Under the pieces are notes generated by a model, which was given only the letters and a program-made list of their open reading frames with translations, was not told where the DNA came from and ran no database searches. DNA of 64,000 nt from Cytidiella melzeri (Eukaryota; Basidiomycota; Agaricomycetes; Polyporales; Irpicaceae). Location of the stretch: the NCBI GenBank assembly GCA_022592445.1, contig JABYQR010000063.1:97138-161137 (forward strand), given 5' to 3'. The position numbers and the translations under genes were made by a program. How positions within the stretch are numbered: position 1 is the first letter of the stretch; each line of letters opens with the position of its first letter. Positions 36,121 through 49,200 of the stretch are shown piece after piece.

Positions 36121-38865
36121 ATGGCAAAGAAAGGAAAACAGAAGGAACCGACGAGGACGAGAGCTCAGGATGTCCAACCTAGCACTGCATCTCCAGAATT
36201 AAATCCGCATGTTCGAACATCACCAGCATCCAAAAATGCCTCCGTGACGCCAAGAGGAGGCACACCTGGACTCTCATCTCCTCTTCTTACTTCACCAAAG
36301 AGCGGGCAGCAGTCTTTCACATCAGAACAGCAGCATGCCGATGCATGGGAAGAGCACGGTGAGGCGTATGTGCAAAGTGAGTAAGCGAGTGTTGATATAA
36401 TGTCCCTCAATTCTGCTCGTCATCTCCACCCATTATCATCCACAACGACACACCCATCTGTTACTTACTCTGACACAGGGGCTTGGGACCAGCCTACAGG
36501 ATCACACGAAGCCGATGATGACGAGGGCTGGCAAGAGAACGAGGATGCACAAACAGCTGATGAGTGGGAAGCAGCATCTGTGAAGAGAGCTCATAGCCCA
36601 GCCACAGGCACGCATAGTCCAGTTCCAGGTGGCTGGTCACAACCGCAGGAGCAAGAAACGCATGGAGGATGGGCAGGAGGCTTCACTTCTGCAATAACAA
36701 GTGCGTTTGGGATGGGCTCGCACAGCCAAGCGCAAACACAGTCGGAGCCAGCGACCGCAGCAGCAGGAGTCACGAGGAAAAGCACCTTGAAGAAGAAACC
36801 TCCCGCAGCCCATGCAGCCCCCGCTGCCGCTCAGCCTGCCAGTAAACGTGTGGCCTTCAGCACCTACTCGTCCTCTCTGGGTGTGAGGTCCACATCTCCT
36901 CCTCTCTTACCTTCTTCAGACCCTGCGCTGCTTTCGAAACCAGAGACCGCCAAGTCGATGCGCCCTAGGTCCCAGAGCCAAAGTGCCTTTGCGGCTGGTT
37001 GGGGTGCGCCTGAGCGGATGCCCACAGCACCAGGGTTTAGCAACATGCAGCCTTCGCATGCAACCCCCGGTGCTGGTTCCTGGATGCAATGGGGTAACGA
37101 AGCAGCAGCAAACGAGGAGGCAAGGAAGCGAGGCGTCACTCGATTCGCTGCCACGATCAAAGCAAACGTACCTACTGCCCCACCTCCGCAACCGATGCCT
37201 GCATCTTACCCTTCCCGCTCTACACCGGCAGCAATGTATGCCGGAGGACCAGTAGCGCCGAACATAACAAACTTACAGTCGCAACTACATTCTATTCTTG
37301 GTGGCGGTCAAGCGCACCATGCGTCTCAACCTCATGCGGATGCCATGCATCGTCGGCAGGCATCCCTTCCCATTCATGTGGGACAGCAGCCGTCACCGTC
37401 ATGGATTCACTCGGCAAAAGCTTATCAGGCGCAACCACAACGGCCTCAGCAAATACAGCCGGCGAACAGCTGGGGGAATACCGAGTGGGCTGGTCAAAGC
37501 ACCTCGGGCTGGGATCCGCCTGCAGATCCAGGCGGAGGATGGAGTCCGGCTGTTGACACTCAGGACTGGACTAGCAAAGCTGGTGGCGGATGGGTCAACC
37601 CAGTAGACGACGGAGGGGGTCAAGAATCTCAAAATGGTGCGTACGAAAGCTGGGAAAATGGGAAAGATGTACGGAAGGACAAAAAGTCAAGAAAGCACGG
37701 GCGCAGCAATTCGACCACTAACAACAACGGCTGGGACCTGGCAGATACTGGTGGCTACGACAACGGCGGATGGGAGACATCGCGCGGAAGAAAGGCGTCT
37801 ACGTCGAATGGTCATGGCGGCTGGGCCAATGACTGGGACCCTATTCCTGAGGAGGACGAAGGGGAAGAAGAGGAAGACTACGACGACCTGGACGATATGT
37901 ATACGGATCCTAGCGACCAAGACGGTCATACGGGACGTAAACCTACACATTCTGGTATTTCATACCAATATCAGTCTCCTTCCGAACACCCTACATGGGG
38001 CGGCGGCGGCGCATACTTCCCAGGTGCTCAAGACGGCCGTGGAACAGCCAACGGCACTACTTTGTTACCGAATGCAGACTCGTCGAAGACGATGAACTTT
38101 GCTGCCGGCCGGATGACGACAGTGTTCGAGCTTTCACCTCCTCGTCAAGGTTTAGGAGAAAACGCATTCATTTGGTCGAACGGTGCTGCGCTTGAGCACG
38201 CACAGCGTGCCCTCTACAGCAGACGCCGTTACGCGAAGGAGAGGATATACTGGGCTTTTAATCCGCAAAATGACCCGAGGGTGGCTTCCCTGATGCGGTG
38301 GATTGAGGCCATGTCGAACGGGTTGGCTACGATCGGTGTGCGCATTCAAACAGCGTAGTGTGGTGTTTGACTGACATGCGCTTGCAGCTGACGAAGTTTC
38401 TCGAGACGGGCCAGCGCGGTGCTCTCATCACTAACGCGGATTACCGTACAAATGCATCCCCGGGTGCTCCAACGCAACCAGCATTTGACTGGATCACACT
38501 TCCCAATCTTCGTCTTACCTGCGATCGCATCTTTCAGGAATCTGTCGTCACCTACAAACCGCAGCTACAAGTCGTCGTCTTCGTCTTCCTGCTCTCGGTG
38601 AGCGGGAATAGCATGGCGGTCTGGCGTAGGAAGGTGCCGATACCCGAGGGCGTTCGTGTAGCCAACAAAGACGCCATTGCCCACGTTATGTCAACCTTGC
38701 CGCAAGACAAAGTGGTTTACGTCGATGAGTGCGTGTAGTATCTGTAGATGCGTTTCACCCTGCTGACTTGGCTTGATGTGTAGGGTCGTCCTACAGGAAC
38801 CACCTTCAGAACCACCGAAAAAGAAGAAACGTGGTTTTTGGAAACGCTTGTTCGGACGCAAATGA
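36121..38865 (+). CDS. GW/WG-rich protein with conserved C-terminal domain, unknown function
   Basis: Not recognised as a named family. Four exons (36121-36376, 36479-38337, 38388-38728, 38784-38865) join in phase to encode 845 residues. The first 550 are disordered, rich in Gly, Ser, Pro and Gln, with more than a dozen GW or WG dipeptides: GGWSQ, GGWAGG, AGWGAP, MQWGN, NSWGN, SGWDPP, GGWSPA, GGWVNP, NGWDLA, GGWETS, GGWANDWDP. An acidic run (EEDEGEEEEDYDDLDDM) follows. The C-terminal 280 residues look folded (NFAAGRMTTVFELSPPRQG, YSRRRYAKERIYWAFNPQND, RWIEAMSNGLATIGLTKFLE, PIPEGVRVANKDAIAHVMST) and end with a basic-aromatic tail, KKKKRGFWKRLFGRK. Spaced GW motifs in disorder are known from Argonaute-binding proteins such as GW182 and Tas3; that role is inference here. 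A simple structural or vesicle-related role is equally open. Confidence 0.8.
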
Positions 38866-39350
38866 GTTATTTCTTTATAAGGCTTTGCTAATTGTTCTCT
38901 TGTCTATGGACTATGCCCTTGTTTTGCTCGTCGTGCTTTCGCGCTGCTTTCTGTACTAAACCTCTACCGTATCTTGCTATCGACATTCTGACACAGGCGT
39001 GTGCTTGACCCTTGATTGTACTGTACACAGCGCAACCTGCGTGACTTGGCAGTGTCCAGACTTATCAAGATTAATGGTCTGTTCCATACTGCTTACGGGT
39101 TCAGCTAAGTGAACGGTTGAAAGGCGTAGCCTTGGATTGTCTTCAATTGGCGCCGGCGTGGTAGGCTTTCATCTCGACTACGACTGCCAGTGTGGCCAGT
39201 TGTGCATGTGAGTTTGGCCAGCAACTCCAGGTGCAGATTCACCGCTACCTGTACACGCTTACATGACGGATCTATCAGCGCAGAAGACTGCGATGTTGTC
39301 CATGTCCAAAAACGAGGGCAGGCTCATCTCGCCACCACGTAAGTAAAGGC
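38866..39350. other. Intergenic region between convergent genes
   Basis: These 485 bases lie between the stops of the GW-rich gene and the nitrate transporter. I see no supported coding frame or RNA gene. They contain both 3' ends. Confidence 0.5.
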
Positions 39351-41549
39351 CTACACTCGAATGACCACCAGAGCAGCATTCAATACCTGCAAAACATATT
39401 GGTCATAAAACCATCTCGGTGTGTGTAGTAACGCTACCGAACGTACCACAGTAACTATCCCCGCGATCCAAAACGCCTTCCCATACGGCAGTGGCTGATA
39501 CCTCCATACCAGTGCAAAGCAAATTCCTCCAAAGTTTCCCATCGAACCAACCGTACCGGTCATCAACCCATTTGAGCTCGGGTTGCAATGTGGGACCAAC
39601 GAGAAATTCGCGCCGTTCGCCATCTCATTCACCAACCCAAGCAGAATCATCAGAACGATGATAACCGTCAATGACGGTGTAGTAGAGGGAGATAGAGAAT
39701 GGTGATGGTCAGTATACAACCCAAAACCGACGGATAAAAGGCCTTGAATGACGCCAGCGAGGAGGACTAAATACTTTTTACCAGAGACGCCATATTTTCG
39801 ATAGACAAGGTCCCCAAGATAGCCTCCCATAGGACGGCTGAAGACGTTGAGTAGCCCATATATACTTGCAATCTAGGGAGATGATTGGTGTCCCAAAGTC
39901 AAAATCCACAGGGCTCAGACTCACGTATCCGGACGTTGTTTGGTCAAATGCGTGCCTGGTTGGATTGTACAGTCCAAATAACACGTTTGAAAGATTTGCG
40001 TCAATGGCGAGCTCATACCCAAACGACGCTACAATAACATCTGTGAGTGGTCTCAGATGTCATCTTGGTACACTTACTCAGGTATGCTAATGCAGGTAGC
40101 CACGTCACCGGGCTCACGAGAACATTGTACAGAACACTCCAGGTAGGATCGATACTGTCGGGTGCAAACAGTGAAGGTACGCCTACATCATGCTCTTATT
40201 AGCACCGAGCGTGCGCGTACACATCGTCGTAGCTTACTTTGGTTTGCCCCAGGATCACTGATTGCCTGCACTTCGACGGAGACAGCCTTTCCTCCTTTAT
40301 ACGCTACAGGGCTCTGATTGCTGGCTTTGCCTTGCTCGTCCACCTTTTCCACGCCCTGTGCGTTGTCGAATGCCACGTCGCTCTCTTCGAACACCTGCGT
40401 AGTATCCCTCAGAGGGCGTGCGGGCGTTGTCTTGTTCCTGTCTGCCCACTTCCCATTTGGATGATCCGTACCGAAGATGAGTGTCGCAATCGCGACAGTG
40501 ATTAGAATAGGTACTGGTACGATAGCGAAAGCCACTGCAATCCGTCATCAGTCTCAGACAAACTGCAAAATCCAAAACCAGCAGCGCAGCAGGGAAGGTC
40601 AGAAGTCTCATACCTCTCCAGGCACTGTGCGCACTCATTCCGTCCTCCCGCAGTCGATTGTACAGTGCCACCATTATGACAAATGTGAATCCTCCACCAG
40701 AGTTCCCCCATCCGCCTACCAGAGCATTCGCACGCCCTACAACGGTAGTATCGAAGAACAACGTTGTCCACGCTTGGCAAGGGACAAAGGTACCTCCGAG
40801 GATACCTACGACAAATACGTTGAGCGACGTTGGGACCATGAAGAGGAGGACTTACCAATGAAGAAACGAATGACATAGAAACCCTGTACGCTGGAAACGG
40901 TCCCTGCTAGCCCTGAGGGTATTGCACCTAGTATTAGAAGCGCAGCCATCACTTTTCGTGGCCCGAATTCTTATAAAACAAAAATGAATCAGAATCAGAT
41001 GCTGGGTTTGTACGAGTCGAGCGTTACTAACTGTCGACGAGAGGTCCGACAAGGACTCGCACCACGAGCGTTGCGCAAAGAGAGATGATGTTCGAGTTAC
41101 CTGTTGGCTCACCACAGTAAGTCTCGCTCTTGATAACGTCGTGACTAGAGCTCACCAATCTGCTTCTGCGTCAGCTTCAGGTCTGTCCTGACGGCCTCGG
41201 GTACTAGGGGAGAGAATGCAAACCATGACAAGCTAGGACATTCAATTCCATGTACGACATTGTAACACCAGAATCAAGTGACATACAAGGCTACCCAGAA
41301 CCCCAGCCACGAACTGCAAGTCCGAATCGGAACATTTTAGCGTTGATTTGCGTGAAGGCTGAGCTCATATACTCACAGGTGAAAGTTGATCGAATAATGA
41401 TTATTGAGGCTGAATATGGGCAACGTCAAGCACTTGTTGTTAGCAGGATTGATGCGGACAGTGGTGAGCTTCTGCCAAAACGTCAGCTTGTCGCACTTGT
41501 GGGCCATATTGGTCGCTGATACACTCTCGCGTGCAGACGGGGAACCCAT
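39351..41549 (-). CDS. High-affinity nitrate transporter, NRT2/NNP family (MFS)
   Basis: This plasma-membrane MFS permease imports nitrate with protons. The start at 41549 gives MGSPSARESVSATNMAHKCD, then RINPANNKCLTLPIFSLNN, and across two introns FHLSWLGFWVAF and LSWFAFSPLVPEAVRTDLKL. Next come QKQIGNSNIISLCATLVVR with VLVGPLVD, the family signature GGWGNSGGGFTFVIMVALYN, and the second half after a long cytosolic loop. That loop (about 90 residues, NGKWADRNKTTPARPL to ISDPGANQS) is typical of fungal NrtA/CrnA. The last exon has GYLGDLVYRKYGVSGKKYL and ends QVLNAALVVIRV. About nine introns. It is divergent from nitrate reductase, sharing a 502-bp promoter. The assignment is supported by both motifs and the cluster. 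Confidence 0.93.
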
Positions 41550-42051
41550 GGTCGATGTAACTGCGAGGCAGATGAATGCGTGAGTCGGTTCATGTACCTA
41601 TTATCTCGTGGAAAGAGAGCACGCGTTGTTTGACGTCCTATTCGCAGGCTATGCCATCGATATGCTGTGAGAGAACGGTATCATGCATGGACCGTAGCTT
41701 TCCGGCGGAGATAGCCATGGCTGGCTCTCCAGAATTGCCCCTCCTCAGCGCGTATGTACTTAAAGCTCGTACAAAGAATATTCCAGTCGAAGCTATACGT
41801 ACTAGCCTACAGCCTATTGCCACCAAGAGCTTACCGAGCCGAAGCTCCACCTCCTCCCAGCTGAGCTATAAAACAATGTCGAGTAAGCATATTTCTCCCA
41901 CCGAGCCACTAGTCCAGCCCACAGGTTACCTCCTAAGGATAATCACAGTATCAAAGCCTGCGTCTTAGAAGTGACCGCAGTGAGTTTTCGTTGACCACCC
42001 AAAGATTTTCCTTGCTGACCATTCCCCACGGACTTCCAGCATTTTGTGGTG
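41550..42051. promoter_or_regulatory. Bidirectional promoter nitrate transporter / nitrate reductase
   Basis: The 502-bp intergenic region separates the divergent transporter and reductase starts. It carries two perfect WGATAR sites, AGATAA on the minus strand (41601-41606) and AGATAG on the plus strand (41709-41714), the binding sequence of AreA/Nit2-type nitrogen GATA activators. Looser GATA cores occur near 41657, 41679 and 41938. TATAAAA at 41867-41873, about 180 bp before the reductase ATG, is a candidate TATA box for that gene. I found no match to the NirA site CTCCGHGG. Regulation by nitrogen status is inferred from the motifs and from known fungal clusters. Confidence 0.6.
41867..41873 (+). 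promoter_or_regulatory. Candidate TATA box of nitrate reductase
   Basis: TATAAAA occurs once in the divergent promoter, in the rightward orientation and about 180 bp upstream of the chosen ATG at 42052. An ATG at 41876 just after it opens only a short frame and was not taken as the start. Confidence 0.4.
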
Positions 42052-45000
42052 ATGCGTGCCGAAGAGGACACGGACGTTTCCAGCTGTAGCTCTCGTTCAG
42101 TCAATAAGCCCAACGGCTCCTTGCGCTCATCGTTAGCATCACCTTCACAAGCCACTGTTGTTCTTCCCACACCCTTCTTTCCAGCATCCCTCGAGGGGGG
42201 CTCGGAGCAGCTCAACCGTCAATGTCCGCCTCTGCCATCAATATTTCCTGCACTCCCTTACAACGAGACGCCAACCACAATTGCCGAAGCAGTGAGCACG
42301 CTTTCGCTCGTCCTCCAGTCAAGCACAATTTACCTCTCGTAGGATGTGCAAACACCAGATGCATGGATCAAACGGGGCCCCGAGTTGATTCGTTTGACAG
42401 GCAAGCATCCATTCAATACGGAGGGCCCACTAACATCCGTGTTCGATGCTGTAAGTACTAGGAGATGCCAAAGCTTCCGTCTTCGATGCTCATGAAGTAC
42501 GATGATGTAGGGTTTCCTGACCCCTGCACACCTTCACGTCGTACGAAACCATGGCGCAGTTCCTCAAGTCACTTCTGCGACTGCCTACGCCGAGTGGAAG
42601 ATTGAAGTACATGGGCTTGTGTTTCGACCCGTCACGTTCTCCGTACAGGATCTTGCACGGCTATTTACTGTGCGTACGTTTCCAGTTACCATCTGTTGCG
42701 CGGGCAACAGAAGAAAGGAACAAAACGTTGTGCGTAAGAGCTTAGGCTTTGACTGGGGAAGTGCCGGTGTGAGCACGAGTCTGTGGACTGGAGTATATCT
42801 CGCGGACATCCTTGACTACGTCGGGATAGACAAGGGTGCGGCGAAACATGTGATTTTCGAAGGCGCAGACGTGGGTCTACCGAAAGGTCCATACGGTACG
42901 AGCCAGAAGCTGAGTTGGGCAATGAACAGGGAGAGAGGAATGCTGATATGTCCGTTCCACTTCCGCAAAGTCATGACTATTGACCTCAAGATCGCTATAG
43001 CTTGGGCAATGAATGGTTTACCGCTAGAACCAGACCACGGCTTTCCTGTACGATTGATTGTCCCAGGGCAGATCGGCGGGCGGATGGTGAAGGTATGATC
43101 TTCAAATCGTCTGTAATAACCACGCTGCTGATCTTATAATAGTGGCTCACCCGGATAGAAATATCAGCGACTGAATCTCAGCATCATGTGTGTCCAATAT
43201 ACACTCACTCTGCGCATGACAAGAGCTGATAATGACGCATCTATACGCAGCTTCATTATTGGGGTGTGTCACTGTTTCCTGCATCGTGTGAGTACACCGA
43301 GCGATGAGCTGATATCCTAACGCGATGTAGACAATAAAGTTCTTCCAATGCAACTTACGCCGGAACAGGCACGAAACGAGCCTAATTGGTGGTACGACCC
43401 GAGGTATGTTGTTGTATTGTCTTCTCAAACGAGACACATTCGTGGCCCAGCTTTTTGTGCCGCCTTTCACTTTTTCTCTCCATACGTGCTGACCGCGTGG
43501 TCTGACCCTCTGATATGCATTTCGTGTACTGATTCTGACTTTTGACTGCCTTCTTTCCCAGATACATAATCACGTACGTCACTTTATCATCCTCTCAATA
43601 TCTGGTCTTGACTCTTAGCACTTGGCTACAGTGAGTTGAATGTGAACAGTGTTATTGTAAAACCTGCGCACGCCGAAAAATTGGCTCTCTTGACCACCGA
43701 CACCGCTGGTACGTATGTCAGCCGAGGATTTGCATACGCAGGTGGAGGCCGAAGAATATCACGCGTTGAGTTGAGTCTAGATGATGGCTATACGTGGAGC
43801 CTGGCTGAAGTGTACGCTGTCTATATTTACTACTTTTATGAGTGCACGTATGACGAGCAATATTGACAGAGAGTATCCGGAGGACAGGTACCGAGAAACG
43901 ACGTATGAACATCCTGTCTATGGGAAGATTGATCTCACAGACAGGGATACATGTTTGTATGAGACTGTTTCGAAATTTGCAAAGATAGATGACACCACTA
44001 ACTCGAGAACACGTAGTTGCTGGTGCTTTTGGACATGGTCAACTTCCAGCTCTGCTCTTGTTGAATCCGACGTGCTGACGGTGAGAGCAATGGACGAGGG
44101 GATGAATACACAGCCGAGGGACATGTATTTGAATGCAACCAGTATGCTGAACAACTGGTCCGTACAATTAGCACCGTGTCATCCCGCTGATACTGATTGC
44201 ATTACAGGTGGTTCCGTGTTGCCATACGAAAGGAGACGCGCAACGACGGAGTGTTCCTCACCTTTGAACATCCTGCACCAGTTGGCAAGCATTCGATCCC
44301 GGGATGGATGGAGGTAATTATTGTATGCTAACCTCCTGTGCAGTAATATTGAGAATCCAGGATTGAACAGCGGATGCAGACTGCAGGTGAAGACTTCTTA
44401 CATCCTATATTTGGCTCTGGTACTCGCCGCGTTGCTTGCGAGACCATGGACGCCAAGAGGGAGACATCAACAAAAGAAATATCGATGGTTCGCTCAGGAG
44501 TTACACGTAAAATCTTGCCCGAAGACATCAGACATCAAGCTAAAGAGCATCCATGGGTATGCATTAGAGTTTCTGGCTGCATATGGTATTTTTACTCAGC
44601 TCTTTGCCGACAGCTTGTTATCAATGGCCAAGTATATGACGCAACTGGTTACCTAGATGAACACCCTGGTGGGCCAGACTCTATATGCCTCATGGCTGGA
44701 CAGGATGCAAGCGAAGATTTCCTAGCTATACACAGCTCTGATGCAAAGAGAAAACTAGCAGACGTGCGTCTACAGGTCTTTACTGTATAGTTGAAGGTAT
44801 TGATTTGCCACCGCAACTCGTAGTACCACATCGGTACGCTGTGCACTCCTTTCAAGTCGAGCTTACCCTTTCTCTCTACTACAAATGCAATCAATGGTGA
44901 TGATATACCATTTTTGGACGCGCAGACATGGAAGTCTGTCGCTCTTGCCTCGATTGAGAGGATAAACCACGATTCCGCGATATATCGGTATCGTGCTTCA

Positions 45001-45928
45001 ATTGCCATTTTTAATGCATGGTAATGCTGACTATTACGCAGTTTTGCGTTCCCGAAAGAGTCAGAGACCCAGCTTCTTGGCCTTCCCATTGGTCAGCACG
45101 TCTTTGTGCGATTGCGACGTAAAGATACGGGTGAAATCGCTCAAAGGGCGTACACGCCGGTGTCAAGAGAGGGCGCAAGAGGTGAAATTGAGTTTCTGAT
45201 CAAGTACGCGTAATTCTGTTTGTAACCTGTCGGGAGGTGTGGACGCAGCTGACATCTGCACTTGCCACTGGATAGATTGTACTTGCCTTCTTCCCGGTGG
45301 CCTCAAGGTGGCATGATGACTGCTGGAATTGACCTCCTGCAAAAAGGAGATGAAGTTGAGCTGAAAGGACCCCTTGGATCATTCGTTTGGAATGGACGGG
45401 GTATTGCGACCTGGCGAGGGAAAGAGAGGAGACTGCGGGAACTCGGCTTGGTATGTGGTGGATCAGGTATGCCGCGTTTGTTCCGTTCTGAGGCTTCGTC
45501 GGATCTTATGCAGTACTCTCCCGGAAGGTATCACACCTATTCTTCAAGTAATCCGGGCAGTCATCCATGACAGTGAAGATGTGCAACCGAAAATGTATCT
45601 CATCTCTGCGAACAAAACGGAGCAAGACATCCTCTGTCGAGAGGAAATTGATGCACTTCGCGTAGAGCACAGAGCTAGACTCTCCGTGTACTACGTGCTC
45701 AGCGCGGTGGATACACTCACAGAGGCATGGCCATATGGACGAGGACGAGTGAGCGAGCAGATGCTCAGGCAGTATTTGCCTGAACCGCCGAAGAAGGAAA
45801 AAGGGTCGGACGAATGGGACGGAGAAAAGATGGTACTCTGTTGTGGACCTCAAGGCATGATAGATGGCTTGAAGCAAGGGTTACGATGCATTGGCTGGGA
45901 TGTGAATACGGATTTGGTCGTGTTCTAG
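42052..45928 (+). CDS. niaD: Assimilatory nitrate reductase [NAD(P)H]
   Basis: It reduces nitrate to nitrite in the cytosol. The start MRAEEDTDVSSCSSRSVNKP begins a variable leader, spliced by an intron (GTGAGC...CTCTCGTAG) to DVQTPDAWIKRGPELIRLTG and KHPFNTEGPL. Domains follow in order. The molybdopterin domain has AHLHVVRNHGAVP, VTICCAGNRRKEQN with the Mo-binding Cys, and SLWTGVYLADIL. The dimerisation domain has RRISRVELSLDDGYTWSLAE and WCFWTWSTSS. The cytochrome b5 domain has HPWLVINGQVYDATGYLDEHPGG-type heme site (HPGG, then a His in FLAIHSSDA). The FAD domain has RAYTPVS and GDEVELKGPLGSFVWNG, and the NAD(P)H domain has CGGSGITPILQVI and VLCCGPQGMI, ending DVNTDLVVF at 45928. All cofactor residues that I can read are present. 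More than ten short introns. It lies in the order transporter, niaD, nitrite reductase. Confidence 0.94.
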
Positions 45929-46269
45929 TCCAAAACCATTTCCGTCTAATACTATAGTTTCCTTTTGTAGTTATTGGTGAGAGGATTGGTTAGGCGCTTC
46001 AAACCCGATCGCGAGGGCTACTCGTAAGTCACCGTACTACTCAGCTACTCAACCACTCTAACTTGAACTTTCCGCTCAATGCATGATGCCCATAACATTC
46101 GTATTGCAGTAACGCAACAACTGTCCCCCACGATTCATGGGCTCCGAGTCTCATATTTCTTGAAGCGGAGACAATTAGGAAAGCGCGAGAAGCGTAAATA
46201 TACGAGCGTGTTGCTCTTGCTTACCACGGTTGCGTCTATCTCACCGACCACACAGTGCACTGGTAGGCT
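45929..46269. promoter_or_regulatory. Intergenic region / nitrite reductase promoter
   Basis: These 341 bases lie between niaD and the nitrite reductase gene, both rightward. No coding frame is supported. One perfect WGATAR site (AGATAG on the minus strand, 46236-46241) lies about 30 bp before the nitrite reductase ATG. The region is otherwise featureless. Confidence 0.45.
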
Positions 46270-49200
46270 ATGCATCAACCAACGGAGAGCGTTGTGCCTC
46301 CAGAGCAGCGCAAGACAGTGTTTGTCGTCGGCCTTGGTATGGTCGGCATAGGTGCGTTTCGTCACGACCTTCACTGCTCCAGAGGCTCATACACTGTCAG
46401 CATTCATCGAGAAACTGTTTGATGTGGACACCTCGATGAGATACAAAGTTGTCACTTGTGGGGAGGAGTCACACCGTGAGTGCTCGCTGTACTAGCTCTC
46501 TACGTCCGTCTAACCATGGTGCTACTTTCAGTTGCATACAACCGAGTTGCACTGACCGACTACTTTCAGCACCGTAACGTCGAGAAACTTTACCTTAACT
46601 CGCGTTCGTCCCCCGAGCAATTACCGTTCAGCATATTCTGAACCTTTGCAATTTCAGTGGATTGGTACAGCTCCCAAGATCCTTCACGCTTCGAGTTCTT
46701 CCTGAACGAAGCAGTCATCTCTCTACAGCCAGACAAACATACCGTCACAACCTCCACCGGACGTATGATCTCCTACGACATCTGTGTCTTAGCTACAGGC
46801 TCCGAAGCTACAGTCCCGTCTTTCGTCGATCGCAAGATCAAAGGCGTCTTTGTGTACCGGAACATCAGGGATTTGAACAATTTGCTCGAGTATTCCGAGC
46901 TAGAGGGTGTCAAACAGCAACCGGTAAAGGCTGTTCACTCTCGCTTATACCTGTAACTGCTGAAATTTTCGCGCCTGCTATTGCAAGGCAACAGTAGTGG
47001 GTGGTGGCCTTCTCGGTCTCGAAGCCGCCAAGGCCCTGCATGATCTCTCCCCTGTCATTTCACAAGTTTCCATTGTACACAGACATACCTACCCACTCTC
47101 TCGCCAGCTGGACACATCCGGCGGCAAGATAGTGCTGAAGCGAATCGAAGCACTCGGTGTTCGAGTTATTGGAAACGTGGAGCCCAAGGGTTTCGTAACA
47201 TCCAAGGTCGAGAACTCGGCTGAGGAGGTTCTAGAAGGGGTGGAATTGACTGACGGCTCGGTAATACGCTGCAAAATCATGGTCATCTCAATTGGAATCA
47301 ACCCTCGAGACGAACTTGCTTTAGACGCAGGGATAGCCTGTGAGGGGTCAAGCACGGGCACGAGAGGCAAAGGTATCACAGTGGACGAAGAGCTGCATAC
47401 TAGCGTAGAAGACATTTATGCTATAGGAGAATGCGCGAGCTGGCAGGGAGAAACATATGGGCTAATTGGGCCTGGTGTTGAGATGGCAGCTATCCTGGCG
47501 TGGAATCTGACGCAGACACAGACACAATTGGGAGGGTACTCGAAAAGGAAGATGGTGAGCTCGGTCGCTTTATTCCTGAAGTTGAAGTGAGAGTTGGAAC
47601 GGGCTGCATGATAGAATACACCGGACTTATCGACAAAGCTGAAGCTTGTTGGCGTCGACGTAAGCCGCACTACATCTGCCTCAGCCGCAACAGAAGCTGA
47701 AGCACTCAATACACAGGTTGCTTCTTTTGGAGATTACTTTGCCGACCGCCTTCACGCCACTGGCCCATCCCTTTCTATCACAAATACTGTAGCAAAGCTA
47801 TCCAAGAGTTCAGAAGCTGCACCAGCGCAGGAGGAGGAAGTCAACCATGCAAGAGTGGACGTCCGCGAAGTAAATTGGCGCAACGAGAAACAGAAAGTTG
47901 ATGAAGCAGTGGGCCACCCAAGCGCCGATCGCTCTCAGGTGCAACCTGTGAGCACGAATGGAGAGGAGAAGAGAGCAAAGGCTGACGCAAGTAGCCCGAA
48001 GAAGAGACATGGCTTAGCGGCGACTGTTGAATCTAGAGGTGTAGAGACGCTGACCTACAGAGATCCGTTTGCCGGAGTGTACAAGAAGTACGTTCGGCTC
48101 CTCGTGCGCCCTTGTCTCAGCTTCGTCACTTTTGCAGGTCAAAGTTACTGACCATCAAATGAATATACAGATATATATTTACGGCAGACGGAAAGTACAT
48201 CCTTGGGGGTATGATGGTCGGTGATACCAGTGACTATGTCAAGCTCGTAGGCTTGGTCAAGAAGAGGGTGAGACAGTTGCATAAATTTGAGTGGCTCTGA
48301 GTAATATTCATTCTGCCAGAAACCACTAGACGTTCCTCCCTCACAGTTCATTGCTGGCTTATCTAGCGGCACTAGAAACGACGGCAGTGACTTGGATGAC
48401 GACACCCAGATCTGTAGTTGCCACGTGCATATATTGCTTTTCTCTTTCACTCCTTTTCAAGAAACTGACACCCGACATGCTCTCCTCAGAACGTAACGAA
48501 AGGCGCAATAGCAGCCTGCGCGCGGAAAGGCATAGACTCTCTGAACGCCGTCAAGCAGAACACAAAGGCTGGGACCGGCTGTGGCGGATGTATGTGTCAT
48601 ATTTCTTTCCTTGTGTTTGTGCTTTGATGTTACATTCTTGCCATATGTCATAGGTCTTCCATTGGTGACAAACATATTCAAATCCGAGAGGATCAAGTCT
48701 GGATACGAGGTGAACAACCATTTATGCCCACACTTTACGATGAGCCGTGCGGAGTTGTTCAATGTTGTCAAGTATGCCACACTCTTCTCTGATCGGGATG
48801 TCAGTTCATGTCCTTTTCCTCTAGGATCCAAAAGCTGAAAACTTTTGCCGAAATCATGACCGTTGTGGGCGTGTATAAGGACGCCGTAGGCTGTGAAGTG
48901 TGCAAACCGGCTATAGGAAGCATACTCGCTAGTTTGTGGAACGAACATGTCATGAATCCAATTCATCACGCGTACGTACTTTTCAATGGCAGGTGAAATA
49001 GAGCGTTTATCTGCATTGTCGTTCAGCAACCAAGACACCAACGATAGGTTCTTAGCTAATATTCAGCGCAATGGTACGTGGAATCTGCTGTGGTATGGAT
49101 ATCGTGGTGTTCAGTGCATAACGCACGCCTATAGGTACATTCTCTGTCATTCCACGTGTCGCTGCTGGCGAGGTAAGCCCCGCAATAGCTCTTTCCCGAC

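Noticed and set aside
42551..42745. Short frame MAQFLKSLLRLPTPSG within nitrate reductase
   Set aside because: It is an out-of-phase reading of the molybdopterin-domain exons; the in-phase reading gives known nitrate reductase motifs.
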